From assembly GCF_019175385.1 (NCBI RefSeq), contig NC_083339.1:49528282-49592281 (forward strand): a stretch of 64,000 bases of DNA. Reading direction: 5' to 3'. Positions 1 to 12,381 of the stretch are shown piece by piece. The notes beneath the pieces were generated by a model, which was not told where the DNA came from, made no database searches, and worked only from the letters and a program-made list of their open reading frames with translations. The stretch comes from Lycium barbarum (Eukaryota; Streptophyta; Magnoliopsida; Solanales; Solanaceae). Every line of letters starts with the position of its first letter. Position 1 is the stretch's first letter. The translations under genes and the position numbers were made by a program.

Positions 1-610
1 CATTCACTTCCATATACTACAACATATATATAAACTTCTTCCAAGATAAAAAGAGTAGAATTCTTACCTTTTTCAAGAATTTCCACTTTGTAAAAAAAGT
101 ACTCTTTTGCTTCCAAATTTGTATCACATTGAAGAGGGTTTCCAACTTAATAGGAATACTAGAAGATTATGATTTTTGGACCAAGAATTGATGAGCTAAA
201 TTTTTTTTCTTTCTCTTCCTCTCTCTAGCCGAAACCCTCTCTCTTTTGTGCTCAAGTTTTGTGTTCTTGAAACTTCTAAATGAAAAAGATGAATGGCCCT
301 TTATTTAATGGTTAGTCTTGAATTAATTGGCTCATGGGCTTGGGCCTTTTCCCATAGCCATGGCCGGCCACCCCTTTTAATTTGGGCCTCTTGTTTGTTT
401 TTTGAGCCCAATTGGTTATGGTCCATATTTTGTAATCCGCGAAACTAATTTCCGAAATTCCCAATTCTGCCCTTAGCCTTTCTCGATATTTCCACATAAA
501 CATTTTTCATGAGCAACATATATATTAATTAAATTCAAAATATGGCCTTATTTCTCACAAGGCACAATTGTTTCAAATTTCCCGAATATGCAAAATTACG
601 GGATATAACA
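1..610 (-). mobile_element. LTR fragment of the C family, cut by the left window edge
   Basis: The segment ends in GGGATATAACA at 610, the same terminus as the solo LTR ending at 25473. Its last 400 bp follow the same order of landmarks as 24900-25473: a Leu/Ser-type pyrimidine tract, a GGGCC-rich stretch, then the terminus. Immediately after 610 the LTR of element E resumes at CCTCAATACTTT, which is uninterrupted at about 33094. This is therefore a C-family LTR, or the end of a C-family element, inserted into the LTR of E. Its other end and target duplication lie outside the window. The small frame at 312-503 on the minus strand has no recognisable domain. Confidence 0.75.
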
Positions 611-1403
611 CCTCAATACTTTAAAAAACATGGAATGACCATAAAACTTACCTTAGATGGTGTAGGAATGGACTTTAGGTGGAAACACTTCACTTGAGCA
701 AAACCCTAGTTCCACTTCCACTTGGATTTCTTGTCTTGGATGAACCTTAATGTATTTCTTGCACTTGAATTTCTTGGTATGATGAAGTTGATCATCAATT
801 TCCTTTGAATTCTTGTGGAAGGGGTGTGGGAAATATTCTAGAGAGTTCTTGAGAGAAGGAGAGTGAAAATGAAATGAACTTGGGTCCCCTTTTTAATAAC
901 TCACAATCTGTCCCGCTTCGGTTTCATGGACCAACATACGGTCCGTATAATTTATATAGACCGTATGTATGGCCGTACCTTTGGTCCAGTGAGGGCTGCC
1001 ATTCTGGGCAGAATATACGGCCTAACATACGGCCAGTATATTTTATACGGCCAGTATGTTGGACAGTATAATGCCCAGTTTTTCCGAAACTCGTTCTTGT
1101 CGACTCGTTCGATCTCTAATCCTTATGGAACCTTCTTAACACTTGTTTAACACCTCATTAACAATCTAAGGGATGTTATAAATCTTCTCCATGACATCAT
1201 TAACTTGTTACTCGTAAATCCTTTCCGATACATAACGTATACTTTGCATTTCTTGACAAACTTTCTTCTCTTACCTCGAATGTCTTTGAAATATCAATTA
1301 GGATCATCAAATGCTATTTCTTACTTATTGAAACATCGTATACTTCGTGCCCTTCATTAGTCTACCCACTGTGCATCAACGTGAAATATTTCGAGGTGTA
1401 AAA
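611..1403 (-). mobile_element. Partial 3' LTR of element E
   Basis: This matches 33090-33892, the other LTR of E, over its whole length, including the cluster of CATACGG/CCGTATG boxes at about 925-1070. The terminus at the PPT side reads GGTGTAAAA where the other LTRs read GGTGTAACA, so the terminal TG of the LTR (read on the minus strand) is mutated. The outer part is displaced by the C-family LTR at 1-610. The plus-strand frames at 874-1150 are produced by the box repeats and are not genes. Confidence 0.8.
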
Positions 1404-1439
1404 TTCTTCCCCCTTTTAGAACATTCGTCCTCGAATGTT
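1404..1439 (-). promoter_or_regulatory. Polypurine tract and adjacent hairpin of element E
   Basis: Read on the minus strand, a purine run (AAAAGGGGGAAGAA) abuts the LTR terminus. Just upstream, at 1420-1439, is AACATTCGAGGACGAATGTT, an 8-bp stem with a 4-nt loop. Plus-strand synthesis in Ty3/gypsy elements starts at such a purine tract (known biology). The same hairpin and tract occur in A, B and D. Confidence 0.8.
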
Positions 1440-1605
1440 AAGTGCTCGGGAATTCTATGAAAATTTTGCTAGAGTTTCTCCTGTATTATGGCACTACCAT
1501 CCTATCACAACAGACCATAATAAAAATGCCTCAGAGGGCCACAACATAAAAGCAATAAAGTTTGGCCACACACGACCTATATGCATAAAAGAGAGCATAA
1601 ATACC
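1440..1605. other. 3' untranslated region of element E
   Basis: This is non-coding sequence between the end of the pol frame and the PPT hairpin. It aligns with 6326-6489 of element A. Confidence 0.6.
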
Positions 1606-3695
1606 TCATAATCTTGATGTTTCATCTTGGATCTCTTCTGGGGGCTGAAATAAGTGCAGGCGCTTGAACTTCATATTTTCTTCCGCCTCCCAAGTCATTT
1701 TTTCTCGGTTATTATTTCTCCATAAGACCGTAACTGAGGCTACTTATTTATTTCTTAGTCTCCGTACTTGCCTATCTAGTATGGCAATGGGCACTTCTTC
1801 ATACGTCAACTTTTCCGTTACTTGAACATCATCTATAGGCACGATTCTAGTAGGATATCAAACACATTTACGGAGCATCGAGACATGAAAAACTGGGTGA
1901 ACTGACTCCAAAGCAGGGGGTAGATCTAGCTCGTAAGCCACTTTGCTTACCTTGCGCACAATCTCATAAGGCTCAATGTATCGGGGCCTAAGATTCCCCT
2001 TTTTTCCAAATCTCATTACACCCTTCATTGGCGACACTTTTAAGAATACCCAATCTTTCACTTGGAACTCTAAGTCCCTTCGACGATTATCCACATAGGA
2101 CTTTTGACGACTCTGAGTTGCTAGTAGCCGATCCTGTATGAGCTTAACTTTCTCTATGGCTTGCTGGACCAAGTCTGGCCCTATCAATTTAGTCTCTCCT
2201 ACTTCAAACCACCCAACGGGGTAAGCCTATAATGAAGTCCACGTTAATTACTTCCCATTTCCACGTTGGAATTTCTATAGATTGCAACAATCTGCGCGGC
2301 TTTTGGTGCTCGATTTTCACTTGTTGACAGTTGGAACATTGCGCTACAAATTCCGCTATATCTTTCTTCATTCCATTCCACCAATATATAGCTTTAAGAT
2401 CATGATACATTTTTGTTGCTCTGGGGTGGACAGAATAACGGGAACAATGAGCTTTTCTCAATATTTGGTGGCGTAATCCTTTAACATCAGGAACACATAA
2501 CCTGCCTCGGAATCGGAGAACTCCATCTCCAGAAGTCTCAAATGATGACTTCTCCTTTTGAGGGAGGGTATTTCTGTAATGAATTAGAATGGGATCTTCG
2601 TATTGACGCTCTTTCACTTCCACTACTAGCGACGAAATTGCTGAATTCTAAATGGTAGCTCCCATGCTACCTGAGTCCACTACTCGAACTCCTAGGCTAG
2701 CTAACTGCTGGAGCTCACGAGCCATTTCTCTTTTCTCTGGCCCAACATTACACAAATTTCCCATAGATCTACGGCTAAGAGCAGCAACCATAACATTCGC
2801 TTTTCCGGGGTGATACAGGATATCAACATCATAGTCTTTTAGCAATTCCAACCATCGTCGTTGCCGTAAATTCAACTCTTTCTGCTTGAAGATATACTGA
2901 AGGCTTTTATGATCGGTATAAATATCAACGTGGACACCATATAAATAATGTCTCCGCATCTTCAATGCATGAATCACTGCAGCCAATTCAAAGTCATAGG
3001 TTGGATAATTCTTCTCATGTTTCCGTAACTGTCTTGAAGCATACGCAATCACCTAACCATGTTGCATTAACACATAGCCTAGCCCAATTCCTGAAGCATC
3101 ACAGTATACAACATAACCATCTGGCCCTTCTGGGAGTTTCAAGACTAAAGCTGAGGTTAACCTATCTTTAAATTTCTGAAAACTGCATTCACAAGCATCA
3201 TTTCACTGAAATTTAGCTGAATTCTGGGTTAGCTTCGTTAATGGGGCTGAAACAGATGAAAAACCTTCTAAAAATCTCCTGTAATAATCTGCCAAGCCCA
3301 GAAAACTACGAACTTCCGTAGGAGTTGTGGGCCTTGGCCAAGTTTTCACGGCCTCAATCGTTTGGTTATCTACCCGAATACCATTAGTTGAAATAATGTG
3401 CCCCACGAAGGTCACTGAGTTCAACCAAAACTCACACTTAGAAAATTTGGCAAACAACTCCTGAGTTTGAAGAACTCTAAGGACAGTACGCAAATGCACC
3501 ACATGTTCTGCCTCGGACCTAGAATACACCAAGATATCGTAGATGAATACAATCACAAATAAATCTAAGAAGGGCCTGAATACATTGTTCACCAAATCCA
3601 TAAATACTGCCGGTGCATTAGTTAGCCCAAACGGCATTACTCTGAACTCAAAATGATCGTATCTTGTTCTGAAGGTCGTCTTAGGGATATCTTTC
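1606..3695 (-). pseudogene. Element E pol, 3' part: RT end, RNase H, integrase remnant, chromodomain
   Basis: In order on the minus strand: RT from MPFGLTNAP (3637) through the catalytic box, which reads FIYDIL instead of FIDDIL; a stop after AKFQ (about 3200) in place of Trp; RNase H with YTDHKSLQY; and a stop just before IAYASRQLR (3053) where related copies have Lys. The integrase zinc finger follows, with H..H and C..C visible at 2350-2480. The integrase core is missing: the GLPR segment at about 2215 is joined almost directly to the GWFE segment before IGPDLVQQ, about 430 bp shorter than in A. The GPY-like segment and a chromodomain ending in MTWEAEE remain in changed frames, with a terminal stop at 1606-1608. 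It is non-functional on several counts. Confidence 0.85.
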
Positions 3696-6289
3696 TGTCA
3701 CGACCCGACTAGGGGCCGCGACGAGCACCCGGTGCTATCCCACCCGGGAACCCCTTATCGTACCTTTACACTTACATCCAGGTGAGCCATATATTTATAC
3801 ATACATTTCTATCCATCAATCGTACTAGTCCCATTGGACAACAATACCTTTTATATCATCATTGACATTTATGCCCCTATCAATGTACATAAGCCGACAA
3901 GGCTAACAAAATGAAATCCAAAATATAGGCTGACAAGGCCAGACATACCTAACCATATACACATGCCTACAAGCCTCTAAGGAGAGTATAACATATCATA
4001 TAGGCAGGACAGGACGCTGCTATGCCCATAATTATGTACACAAAAGAATAAGTACCCAAAAGCTATAGCTCCGAATGAAGTGGAGCTCTGCTATGTAGTC
4101 CCTGAGAATGTAGCTATGGATCAAGTCTGTCTCCCTGTGCACCTGCGGGCATGACGCAGCGTGCACAAACAAAAGGACGTCAGTACGAAGAATGTACTGA
4201 GTATGTAAAGCATGATCAACATCAACATAGAAGCATAATGGACAACATAAGAAATAACATAGGATGGGAGATAGTAATATCATCATTATAAGGACTTACT
4301 TGCCCTTCATAGGAACTTTCCATTTCTAATGCGTATTTGTATAAATACATCCATACCCGTATCTGTTCCACATTTGTACTCGCATTCGTATACATACCCT
4401 TAGTCACATTCATAATCGTATCATATTCGTATTCATACTCGTATCTATCTCATATACATAATCATATCATATACATAGCATTTTCATAGCATACCCGACC
4501 ATGAAGGATTGGAGTTTCATACATACTTGGCCAACCAAGCCGCAAGGTTACACATACCTGACCCTACCAAGGCTTTAGGGTCACATCTACCAGGCCCTAC
4601 CAAGGCGTCAGGGTTATCCGTACCATCTGAAGAGGTGTGCGCGCATTATATAATCATATACATACTTATTCTACCCGGCCTTATAAGCTCGGGATTCCAT
4701 AATCGTCATACATAGATACATATACATATTAGCTCATAAGCATCTTTACTATTATCATCACTATCATCATCGTCATCGTTATCGTCATCGCTATTACCAT
4801 TATAGCCGTCATCAATATCATTATCACTATTATCGTCATTCATTACATCTGTCTTTATAGGCTTACTCGTCATATGAGGAACATAGAACAATCGTAGCGT
4901 ATCAAAAATCGTGAGATTACTAGCTCGGAAGATCGAATCATTTGAAAGACATCATAAACTTATGGAAGATTTAGATGTTTGGCCAAAGAACCTTGCTTTA
5001 TGAAAGAAGGGTTGGCCTTACATACCTTTCCGTTCAACTATTCTACACTTGCACGTTCTCCTCCGAAGCTCACGTTTCTACCTTTATTAAAGTCATACTA
5101 TCATTAGAAATCGATAGCTAGCATACATGACTAAACTAGAGAAAATCGGACAGCATCTCCTTTATTTATACGACATTCCTCCATAGCGGATATCAACTCC
5201 CAAACGTCAATAATACATTCACAATACTATAACAATAGTCATTATTCATCCACATTATCCTCATTTCTCAATTTACTTTCAATCACCCATATCCATGGTC
5301 ATAACACACGACTACGTTCATTCATATACATTTGCTCATCCCATGTTCTCAACATCATTTATAACCTATTTATATCACAACACATCAAGAATCATAACTC
5401 AATTCAAACTATTACTCAAAATGGCACAATTTCACATTCATGACCCATTTTTCTATATCCTTCTACAATCAGAGTATTTCAACTCTCAAATACCTTAAAA
5501 AACATAGATATACCATAAATCTTACCTTAGATGTGGTAGGAACAAGCCTGTGTTGACAATACTCCACTTGAGCAAAAACCCTAGTTCATCTCCAATGAGA
5601 TTCCTTAACTTGAATGATCTTTAATGGGTTTTCTTACACTTGATTCACTTGATTTATGTTGTTGATCACTAATAATTCTTGAATTCTTGTGGAATAAATG
5701 TATAGAGATGTTTTAGAGTGAAGGGGTGTGATATGGAAGTGAAATGAAATAAGACTTCGTCCCTTTATTTAATGAACCATTTCAGTCCCGACTGTATATA
5801 CGGACCAACATACGGTCCGTACAAATTATGCGGGCCGTATGTTTGGCCGTATATTTGGTCCAGAAAGTTATGCCATTTTGGGTTGATTATACGGTCCCAA
5901 ACATACGGACCGTATAATTTATACGGCCAGTATGTTTGGCCGTATAATCCCCAGTGATTCCAAAGCTCGTTTCGTCGACTCGTTTGATCTCCAATCCCTA
6001 TGGAACCTTCTTAACACTTGTTCAACACCTTAATACCAATCTAAAGGACGTTATATCTATTCTCCAAGACATCATTAAAGCCTCGTTAACTCGTTTCTCG
6101 TAATGCCTCTCTGATACCTATCGTATGCCTTGCTTTCTCTTGACAACTTTCTCGTCTAACATCGGATGTCTTTGAAATCTTACTTAGGGTCGCCAAATGT
6201 CATTTCTTACTCATTGAAGTACCGTATACTCGTACTCTTCAATAGTCTATTCACTTGTGCATCAGCGGAAGATTTTCTGAGGTGTAACA
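3696..6289 (-). mobile_element. 3' LTR of element A
   Basis: The LTR runs TGTTACACCTC...GTCGTGACA on the minus strand, about 2.59 kb, and pairs with 28419-31032. It contains the TCAGTAC/GTACTGA hairpin at 4180-4200, a (TCATCG)-rich stretch at about 4745-4850 and the CATACGG box cluster at 5790-5955. The two LTRs show scattered substitutions and small indels, so the insertion is not recent. The small frames in both strands of this LTR (for example 4032-4413, 4706-4891 and 5295-5498) recur in the other LTR but show no protein family. Confidence 0.92.
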
Positions 6290-6325
6290 TTCTTCCCCCC
6301 TTAAGAACATTCGTCCTCGAATGTT
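6290..6325 (-). promoter_or_regulatory. Polypurine tract and hairpin of element A
   Basis: On the minus strand AAGGGGGGAAGAA directly precedes the LTR terminus TGTTACACC. The hairpin AACATTCG-AGGA-CGAATGTT lies at 6306-6325. Its position and sequence match those of E, B and D. Confidence 0.88.
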
Positions 6326-6489
6326 AAGCGCTCGGGGATTCTATGAAAGTTTCGCTAAAGTCTCCCTATAATAAGGCACTACCATCCTATCACAACAACC
6401 CATAATAACAATGCCTCACAGGGCCACAACATAATAGCAATAAAATTTGGCCACACACGACCAAGAAGCATAAAAGGAAAACATGTCCC
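6326..6489. other. 3' untranslated region of element A
   Basis: This is non-coding sequence between the nominal end of pol (6490) and the PPT hairpin. It aligns with 1440-1605 of E. Confidence 0.6.
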
Positions 6490-7538
6490 TTATGATCTTG
6501 ACGTCTCATCTTGGATCTCTTCCTAGGGCTGAAATAAATGTGGGTACTTGGATCGCATACTTTCTTCCGCTTCCCATGTCATTTCTTCTCATTTACTACT
6601 TCTCCATAAAACATTAACTGAGGCCACTTTTTTGTTTCTAAGCCTTCGTACTTGCCTATCTAGTATGGCAATGGGTACCTCTTCATAAGTCAGCTTTTCT
6701 GTCACTTGGACATCATTTACTGACACGATCCTAGTAGGATCTCCAACACATTTTCGAAGCATCGAGACATGGAAAACTGGATGGACTGACTCCAAGTCCG
6801 GAGGTAGATCCAATTCGTAGGCCACTTTACCAACTTTGCGCACAATCTCGTAAGGCCCAATATATTGGGGGCTAAGCTTCCCCTTTCTGCCAAATCTCAT
6901 TACCCCCTTCATTGGTGATACTTTCAAGAATACCCAATCTTTAACTTGGAACTCGAAGTCTCTTCGATGATTATCAGCATAGGACTTTTGACGACTTTGA
7001 GCTCCCAATAACCGATCTTGTATGAGTTTGACTTTCTCTATGGCTTGCTGGACCAAGTCTGGCCCTATCAATTTAGCCTCTCCTGTTTCAAACCACCCAA
7101 TTGGGGGTCTACACTTTTGCCGATATAAACCTTCATATGGTGCCATTTGAATGCTAGAATGATAACTATTATTGTAAGCAAATTCAATGAGTGGCAGGTG
7201 ATCATCCCAATCCCCTCCAAAATCTATCATACATGCCCGCAACATATCTTCAAGAGTCTGAACGGTACGCTCAGCTTGTCCATCAGTCTGCGGGTGAAAT
7301 GTCGTGCAAAGGCTCACTTGGGTCCCTAAACCCTCTTGGAAAGACTTCCAAAAATTAGTTGTAAACTGAGTCCCTCTATCGGAGATAATAGATACCGCGA
7401 CACCATGGAGTCTCACTATCTCCTTAACATAAAGCCTCGCATAATCTTCTGCCACATAGGTCGTTCTGACCGGTAAGAAATGAGCTGACTTTGTGAGTCT
7501 ATCTACTATCACACGTATAGAGTCATACTTGCGTCGAG
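6490..7538 (-). pseudogene. Element A integrase core and chromodomain (continues from 21265)
   Basis: This is the C-terminal third of pol, cut from its N-terminal part by element B right after the GLPRS segment. Visible parts are the second catalytic Asp in IISDRGTQF and the catalytic Glu in GQAERTVQ, a GPY-type segment (YIGPYEIV), then HPVFHVSMLRK and a chromodomain ending in EEMTWEAEE. The first catalytic Asp (INMDFITGLP) is in the segment at 21265-21735, so the D,D-35-E triad survives but is separated by 13.7 kb. One stop (about 6587) falls inside the chromodomain where the frame otherwise continues, and another follows at 6523-6525 just before the usual end. Integrase inserts the cDNA; the chromodomain is thought to guide targeting in this clade. 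Confidence 0.9.
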
Positions 7539-7674
7539 TGTCACGACCCAACCCCGTGGGCCATGACTAGTGCCCGAACTGGACACCCGTATACCAACCT
7601 GTTACATAAAACACCAAACTGAAACTACGACAATACAGAAACTTGTAAAGGAACTGCATAGTTTGTAACATCGT

Positions 7675-7675
<1 letters not shown>

Positions 7676-7758
<83 letters not shown>

Positions 7759-8017
7759 TTCAGATCACTGTCTCCTGAGGAGTCACAACTAGTCATATAT
7801 CATGAAATAATACGTAAGCCGACAAGGATGCCATCACATATCAACATCGTATGCAAGTCGACGAGGCTGCCACTATAGACGAACATCTTACCACAGCGCA
7901 TCGCATAGACACAGCTGAACACAACCCATACACAACCCACACATATGTCAACAGACCTCTAAGAGTACGAATGGCGAAATATGACGGGACAGGGCCCCGT
8001 CGTACCCCTGGATAAAC

Positions 8018-8086
<69 letters not shown>
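7676..8086. repeat. CA/TA microsatellites in the B LTR
   Basis: There is a (CA)n run passing into a (TA)n run at 7676-7755, and a second CATA/TA run at 8016-8086. The other B LTR has only a short TA run at 19131-19151 and lacks the second tract. Confidence 0.95.
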
Positions 8087-8089
<3 letters not shown>

Positions 8090-8209
8090 TAAGATCTGTA
8101 CCAAAAGTCTAAACTCCGGAACAACGAAGCTCTCCAAGACAGCTGAATAGAAGTCCTATGCTGAAGGGTCACCAAACTGACTATCTGTACCTGCGGGCAT
8201 GAAACGCAG

Positions 8210-8234
8210 CCCCCCCCCCCCCCCCCCCCCCCCC
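8210..8234. repeat. Poly-C run of 25
   Basis: An uninterrupted C tract replaces the CCCCC arm of a hairpin that is short in related LTRs (CCCCCGAAGAAAGGGGG in C at about 22731-22746). It looks like replication slippage in the arm. The exact length is prone to assembly error. Confidence 0.9.
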
Positions 8235-8429
8235 GCCTCGAAGAAAGGGGGTCAGTACGGAATATGTACTGAGTATATAAAGCAGTATTGAATCATAAAA
8301 CAAGGAAAAGCGTAACAGTAAGCAAGTTTAGAGAGCAACCAGGGAGTAACCTGGAACAACATTTTGAACCATGTCATATGGTCCCTTACACAAATTCTAG
8401 CATACACAATATAAATATAGAATCTCCCA

Positions 8430-8640
8430 CTCGTAACCGTTTCCGGCTAATAACACAATAGTCCCTTCAGACGGCCGCTTCCGGCATAATAATGATGGCC
8501 CCTTCGGGCAGCCGCTTCCGGCTTAATAATGATGGCCCCTTTGGGCATCCACTTTCGGCTTAGTAATGATGGCCCTTTCGGGCAACCGCTTCCGGCTTGA
8601 TAATGATGGCCCCTTCGGGCAGCCGCTTCCGGCTTAATAT
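8430..8640. repeat. Minisatellite of about 42 bp in the B LTR
   Basis: There are about five copies of a unit with core GGCAGCCGCTTCCGGC followed by TTAATAATGATGGCCCCTTC. The other LTR (19400-19740) has more copies, so the array varies in number. Confidence 0.9.
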
Positions 8641-9575
8641 CACAACCATGTCAACACAACTTAATCCACAAATACTCATACAAAGAGATGATGCTATGGA
8701 ATGTAAACATAAATCGTAAATGAAATGAAATAGTACAATCTCGCACCCCCTTCGGAGTGGTTTTGAAAATAAAACTTTATGTTCCTTTAGTATAAAACTA
8801 ATTTTCTCGAAATCATTAGTAAAACCATATACGCAACTCAACTGGCACCTTATGGGTGTTCCCTTCGGAACAGAATAGGAGCTTATATATCGACTATTAC
8901 CCAACGTACAGAAAACTGAAGAGGGAGGCTCAATCACTTGAGAGTTCTAACATCAAGAAGTGAATAAGAATAATAAATCACACTCAAAACTTATGAATAG
9001 AATTACCCCAAAGCTCATATCATTCATCACTTAAATTTAAGACATGCCAAAAGCAAGAAAGGATATCTTTACATACCTGCTGAAGGTTATTCGTAATCTC
9101 GTTCGCTTCGTCGCCCCTTTAGCCTATTTAATATAAATGTAACGCTATTGTTAGTGACTATACTTTCTAGTTCGTAAATCTGTAGCCCATCGCTCTATAG
9201 AACTTATTCTTTAACTTATACATTCTCGTTTAGGGTTTTTCATTAGCTAAGGGCTTAACGAAAATCGGGCAGCATTTCCCCTATATATTCGCCTAACCCG
9301 AATTTCCAATTATTCTCCTGTTAACACCAAAATACCAACGACAGAGATATGAACATAAAATTCTTACAATTCAGCCCATTACAATTCCAACAACCCAACA
9401 ATTTCTCTAAATCCATTTCAACCCACAATTTCCTATAACATCAATTTCGTGCATTTCTTAATTCCAATTTCGTCCAATCCAATTTTAATAACTCCATTAC
9501 AACACTATTAACAAAATTACACCATAGAACAAGAAAATCTTACCTTAATTTTCTTGGAGGAATTTCTACTCTTAA

Positions 9576-12366
9576 TGTTACACCCCGAAAAAAGTTTGAG
9601 TTACCGAAAACTGTAGACGGCTTAGTAAGGGCCAAAGGGCCATTACAGCGCGAACGCGCTGAACAAAATTCGATAATCAAGTATGGAATGAAGGTTGTGT
9701 TATAAGAAGTTAATAATAACATATATATGACATTGGGAGACCATATGGTGTAAATTAGTTTATATGTTATTTGACGAAAAGCCCTCGTTACTGCAAGCTA
9801 AGTGGGGCCCACATGTCGGAGTTTTCTGAAAGACGTGAGAAGGGACACGTGAGTAGTATATGGAAAGTTGAGTAGGTCCTAAGAAGGACCCATAAGCTAA
9901 AAATGAGTGTAGACCCTCCAAAAGGACGATTTAAGAAAACATTTTTGGGTGATCCGACTTGGAGGGGAAAAAAACGGCATTATAAGTTTGGAATTTGGGA
10001 AAACTCCCAGAAATAAAAGTTGTAGATAATTGAATTATCTTTCCAACCATAGGTCGTGGGCCCTCATACGATATCGGGATCAAATGTTATGACCGTTTTA
10101 CAAAACGAACATCCAGTCAGAAAATTTAACCCTGCGCGACCGCGCCCAAAGGGACGCGAACGCGCAGAAGGAGTTTATATTACCCTACGCGATCGCGCCA
10201 GAAGGCAGCGCGAACGCGATGAGCAATTTTCCAGTAGTTTCTGGCAGCTTCCAAACGTCATAAAAAGGGGGAAACCCCCCTCATTTTCAGATCAACACAC
10301 AAAAAAAAACACCCCAAAAACTCTCCAAAAATCTGGAGAGTTCCCCCCAACTCCCCAACCAAAGTTTTGCCCAAACCAGGTATAATTTTCCAATTCCAGT
10401 CCGGATAGCGTGTAGTGTTTGCTGCGGAATCATATGGCAAGCGGGTGATGCCCTAAATTTAGCATGGAAAAGTGGAGATTAAGCAATATTAAAGGGAGAA
10501 AGGTATGAATCTCTTTCTATTTGTGCTAATACCGGTTTATTTACGAAGAAAGCGTGATTAAATGATTGTATACTAAGTTAATTAATTATGAAAATTGGAA
10601 AACAGCGTGTAGGCTGTTTTATGAGATATTTTGGAGTTGGAAACATTATAATTGATGTTGGTATTGTTGTTGTTGTTGTTGGCTGCTGAATTAAAAATTT
10701 GGGCTAGGCATATAAACAGGGGAGATGCTGCCCGATTTTCGGCAGAATATAAAATAGTATAATTTGAATTATGGTACAAGTGTAAGATGAAAAGGCTAAC
10801 ATTAGTGTGAATTATCTTAAATGTAGACTTACAAGCTCGGACACATAAGCGTAGCTAATAGGACGTGGAACAGGTATGTTAAGGCTCGACCTTTTCCTTC
10901 TATGGCATGATCTCTATGTCGCAAGTTTACGAATGTTTTCATAGTCCCCTTATTTTCAAAAGTTAGAAGCCCATGACACCAAGGTATAAGCCTCTCCTTA
11001 ATAGTTTACAAACTATTTTCCAAAATGCCCATATTTTTCAAAAAAACCAAGTTTTAAGAAGTTGAAAGCTTTTATTACTAAAACGACGAATATGATTCTT
11101 ATAATGAAAATGATAATGCTAGACATGAGAAAATGTCTATGATGATGAGTATGTAATAACAGTTCCATGTTGGGAAATCCTAAGTTATGGGTTCGATACG
11201 AATATGAGAATATTGAGTTATTTCTTGATTCTCAATTTTACTCCTTGATAACGATTCTATTTTTTTTCAAAAACTTCAAAGCATATGATTCAACGTATTA
11301 TGAAATTTATGATCCTATCTTATGTTATTTACTATTAGTCTCATCTTATATAATTGTTCCTTCAAGGTGAGACATGACGACCATGATGATTCCATACTAC
11401 AATTGGAGGTTAACGACCTTACGTCACTCCGATATGGACATGATTTTCTTTGGGCTCTCATGGATGTTGTTTATATGTTATAAGTATAAGTATATGTATA
11501 TGGGGAAGATTGAAAAAGGGAAGGCGCTATAGACGCACAACCACCTGATCAGTTGGAGTATGATACATGATATCGTCCCGGACGCGGGATATATGGTTAA
11601 ATGGATCGGAGCCGACGCCTCGGCAATATGATGTATTTTATTTTCTATATACATGAAAAGAAAAGTTTTCCAAGAAAGTAGAGTAATATATGCACATATG
11701 GATCGGGCTGCACATTCCGCAGCAATATGACATAGTATATGCACGTATAGATCGGGCTGCACGTTCCGCAGCGCTAAGTATGCATGGTATCCGCCAAAGG
11801 GCACTTACATGTACAGGTTATTTTTCTACCTCATGACATGCTCCACATTTCTCTTATGTCATTATCCCTGTTCTATATTTTCCGCATATTATTATTCATG
11901 CCTTACATACTCAGTACATTGCTCGTACTGACCCCTCTTCTTCGGGGGCTGCGTTTCATGCCGCGCAGGTACACCCAGATGAGTTGAAGCTAGCATAGAA
12001 GATGTTCCAACGGAGTTGGTAGGCTCCACTTGTCCTGGAGTGTTAGCGAGTCAGAGTATACGTGCTACGATGTCTGATAAATGTTAGAGACTTTGCAGAC
12101 AGAGTCATGGGTATAAGATGTCGGTATTGTGAATGGCTCCACTAACCTATGTGTCATTTTATGTTATGTTATAAAGTCAATATGATCAAAGATTATATTG
12201 ATTCGAGTACGATGAAAAAAAAAATTGAAAGCTTTACTATGTTTTCCACTCCTTATTAAGGCAAGAGTCTAAGGAAATTAAGTACGTAATAAGAGTCAGC
12301 GGGTTCGCTCGGCTCCGAGTATGGGGTCGGGTGCCCATCACACCCTAGTACAGTCGGGGTGTGACA
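9576..12366 (+). mobile_element. 5' LTR of element D
   Basis: The LTR runs TGTTACACCCCG...GGGTGTGACA, about 2.79 kb. It contains CG-rich boxes of the form GCGCGAACGCG (9647, 10130-10225), a GTT repeat near 10665 and the conserved TCAGTAC/GTACTGA hairpin (11911-11931) followed by CCCCTCTTCTTCGGGGG. Its two frames near 11478-11987 recur in the other LTR but resemble no protein. Confidence 0.94.
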
Positions 12367-12369
12367 AAG

Positions 12370-12381
12370 TGGTATCAGAGC
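12370..12381 (+). promoter_or_regulatory. Primer binding site of element D
   Basis: TGGTATCAGAGC lies 3 bp after the 5' LTR. It is complementary to the 3' end of initiator methionine tRNA, the primer used by most plant LTR retrotransposons of this type. Confidence 0.95.

Larger units (their letters stand above)
7539..9575 (-). mobile_element. Element B 3' LTR, outer part
   Basis: The segment runs from the terminus TGTCACGACCC to the D insertion site. It aligns with 18993-20675 but holds about 424 bp (7841-8264) that the other LTR lacks. It contains CA/TA microsatellites (7676-7755, 8020-8086), a run of 25 C (8210-8234), the TCAGTAC/GTACTGA hairpin (8252-8272) and a minisatellite of 40-45 bp units (8430-8640). 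Minus-strand frames at 7841-8175 and 8560-8937 are repeat-derived and have no domain. Confidence 0.87.

Noticed and set aside
4706..4891. Asp/Asn-rich acidic frame, repeated at 29452-29637
   Set aside because: It comes from TCATCG-type trinucleotide repeats in the A LTRs; its recurrence is explained by the LTR pair, not by gene conservation.
7676..8086. Possible centromeric or satellite DNA at the TA/CA tracts
   Set aside because: The tracts are short microsatellites within one LTR and there is no tandem satellite monomer.
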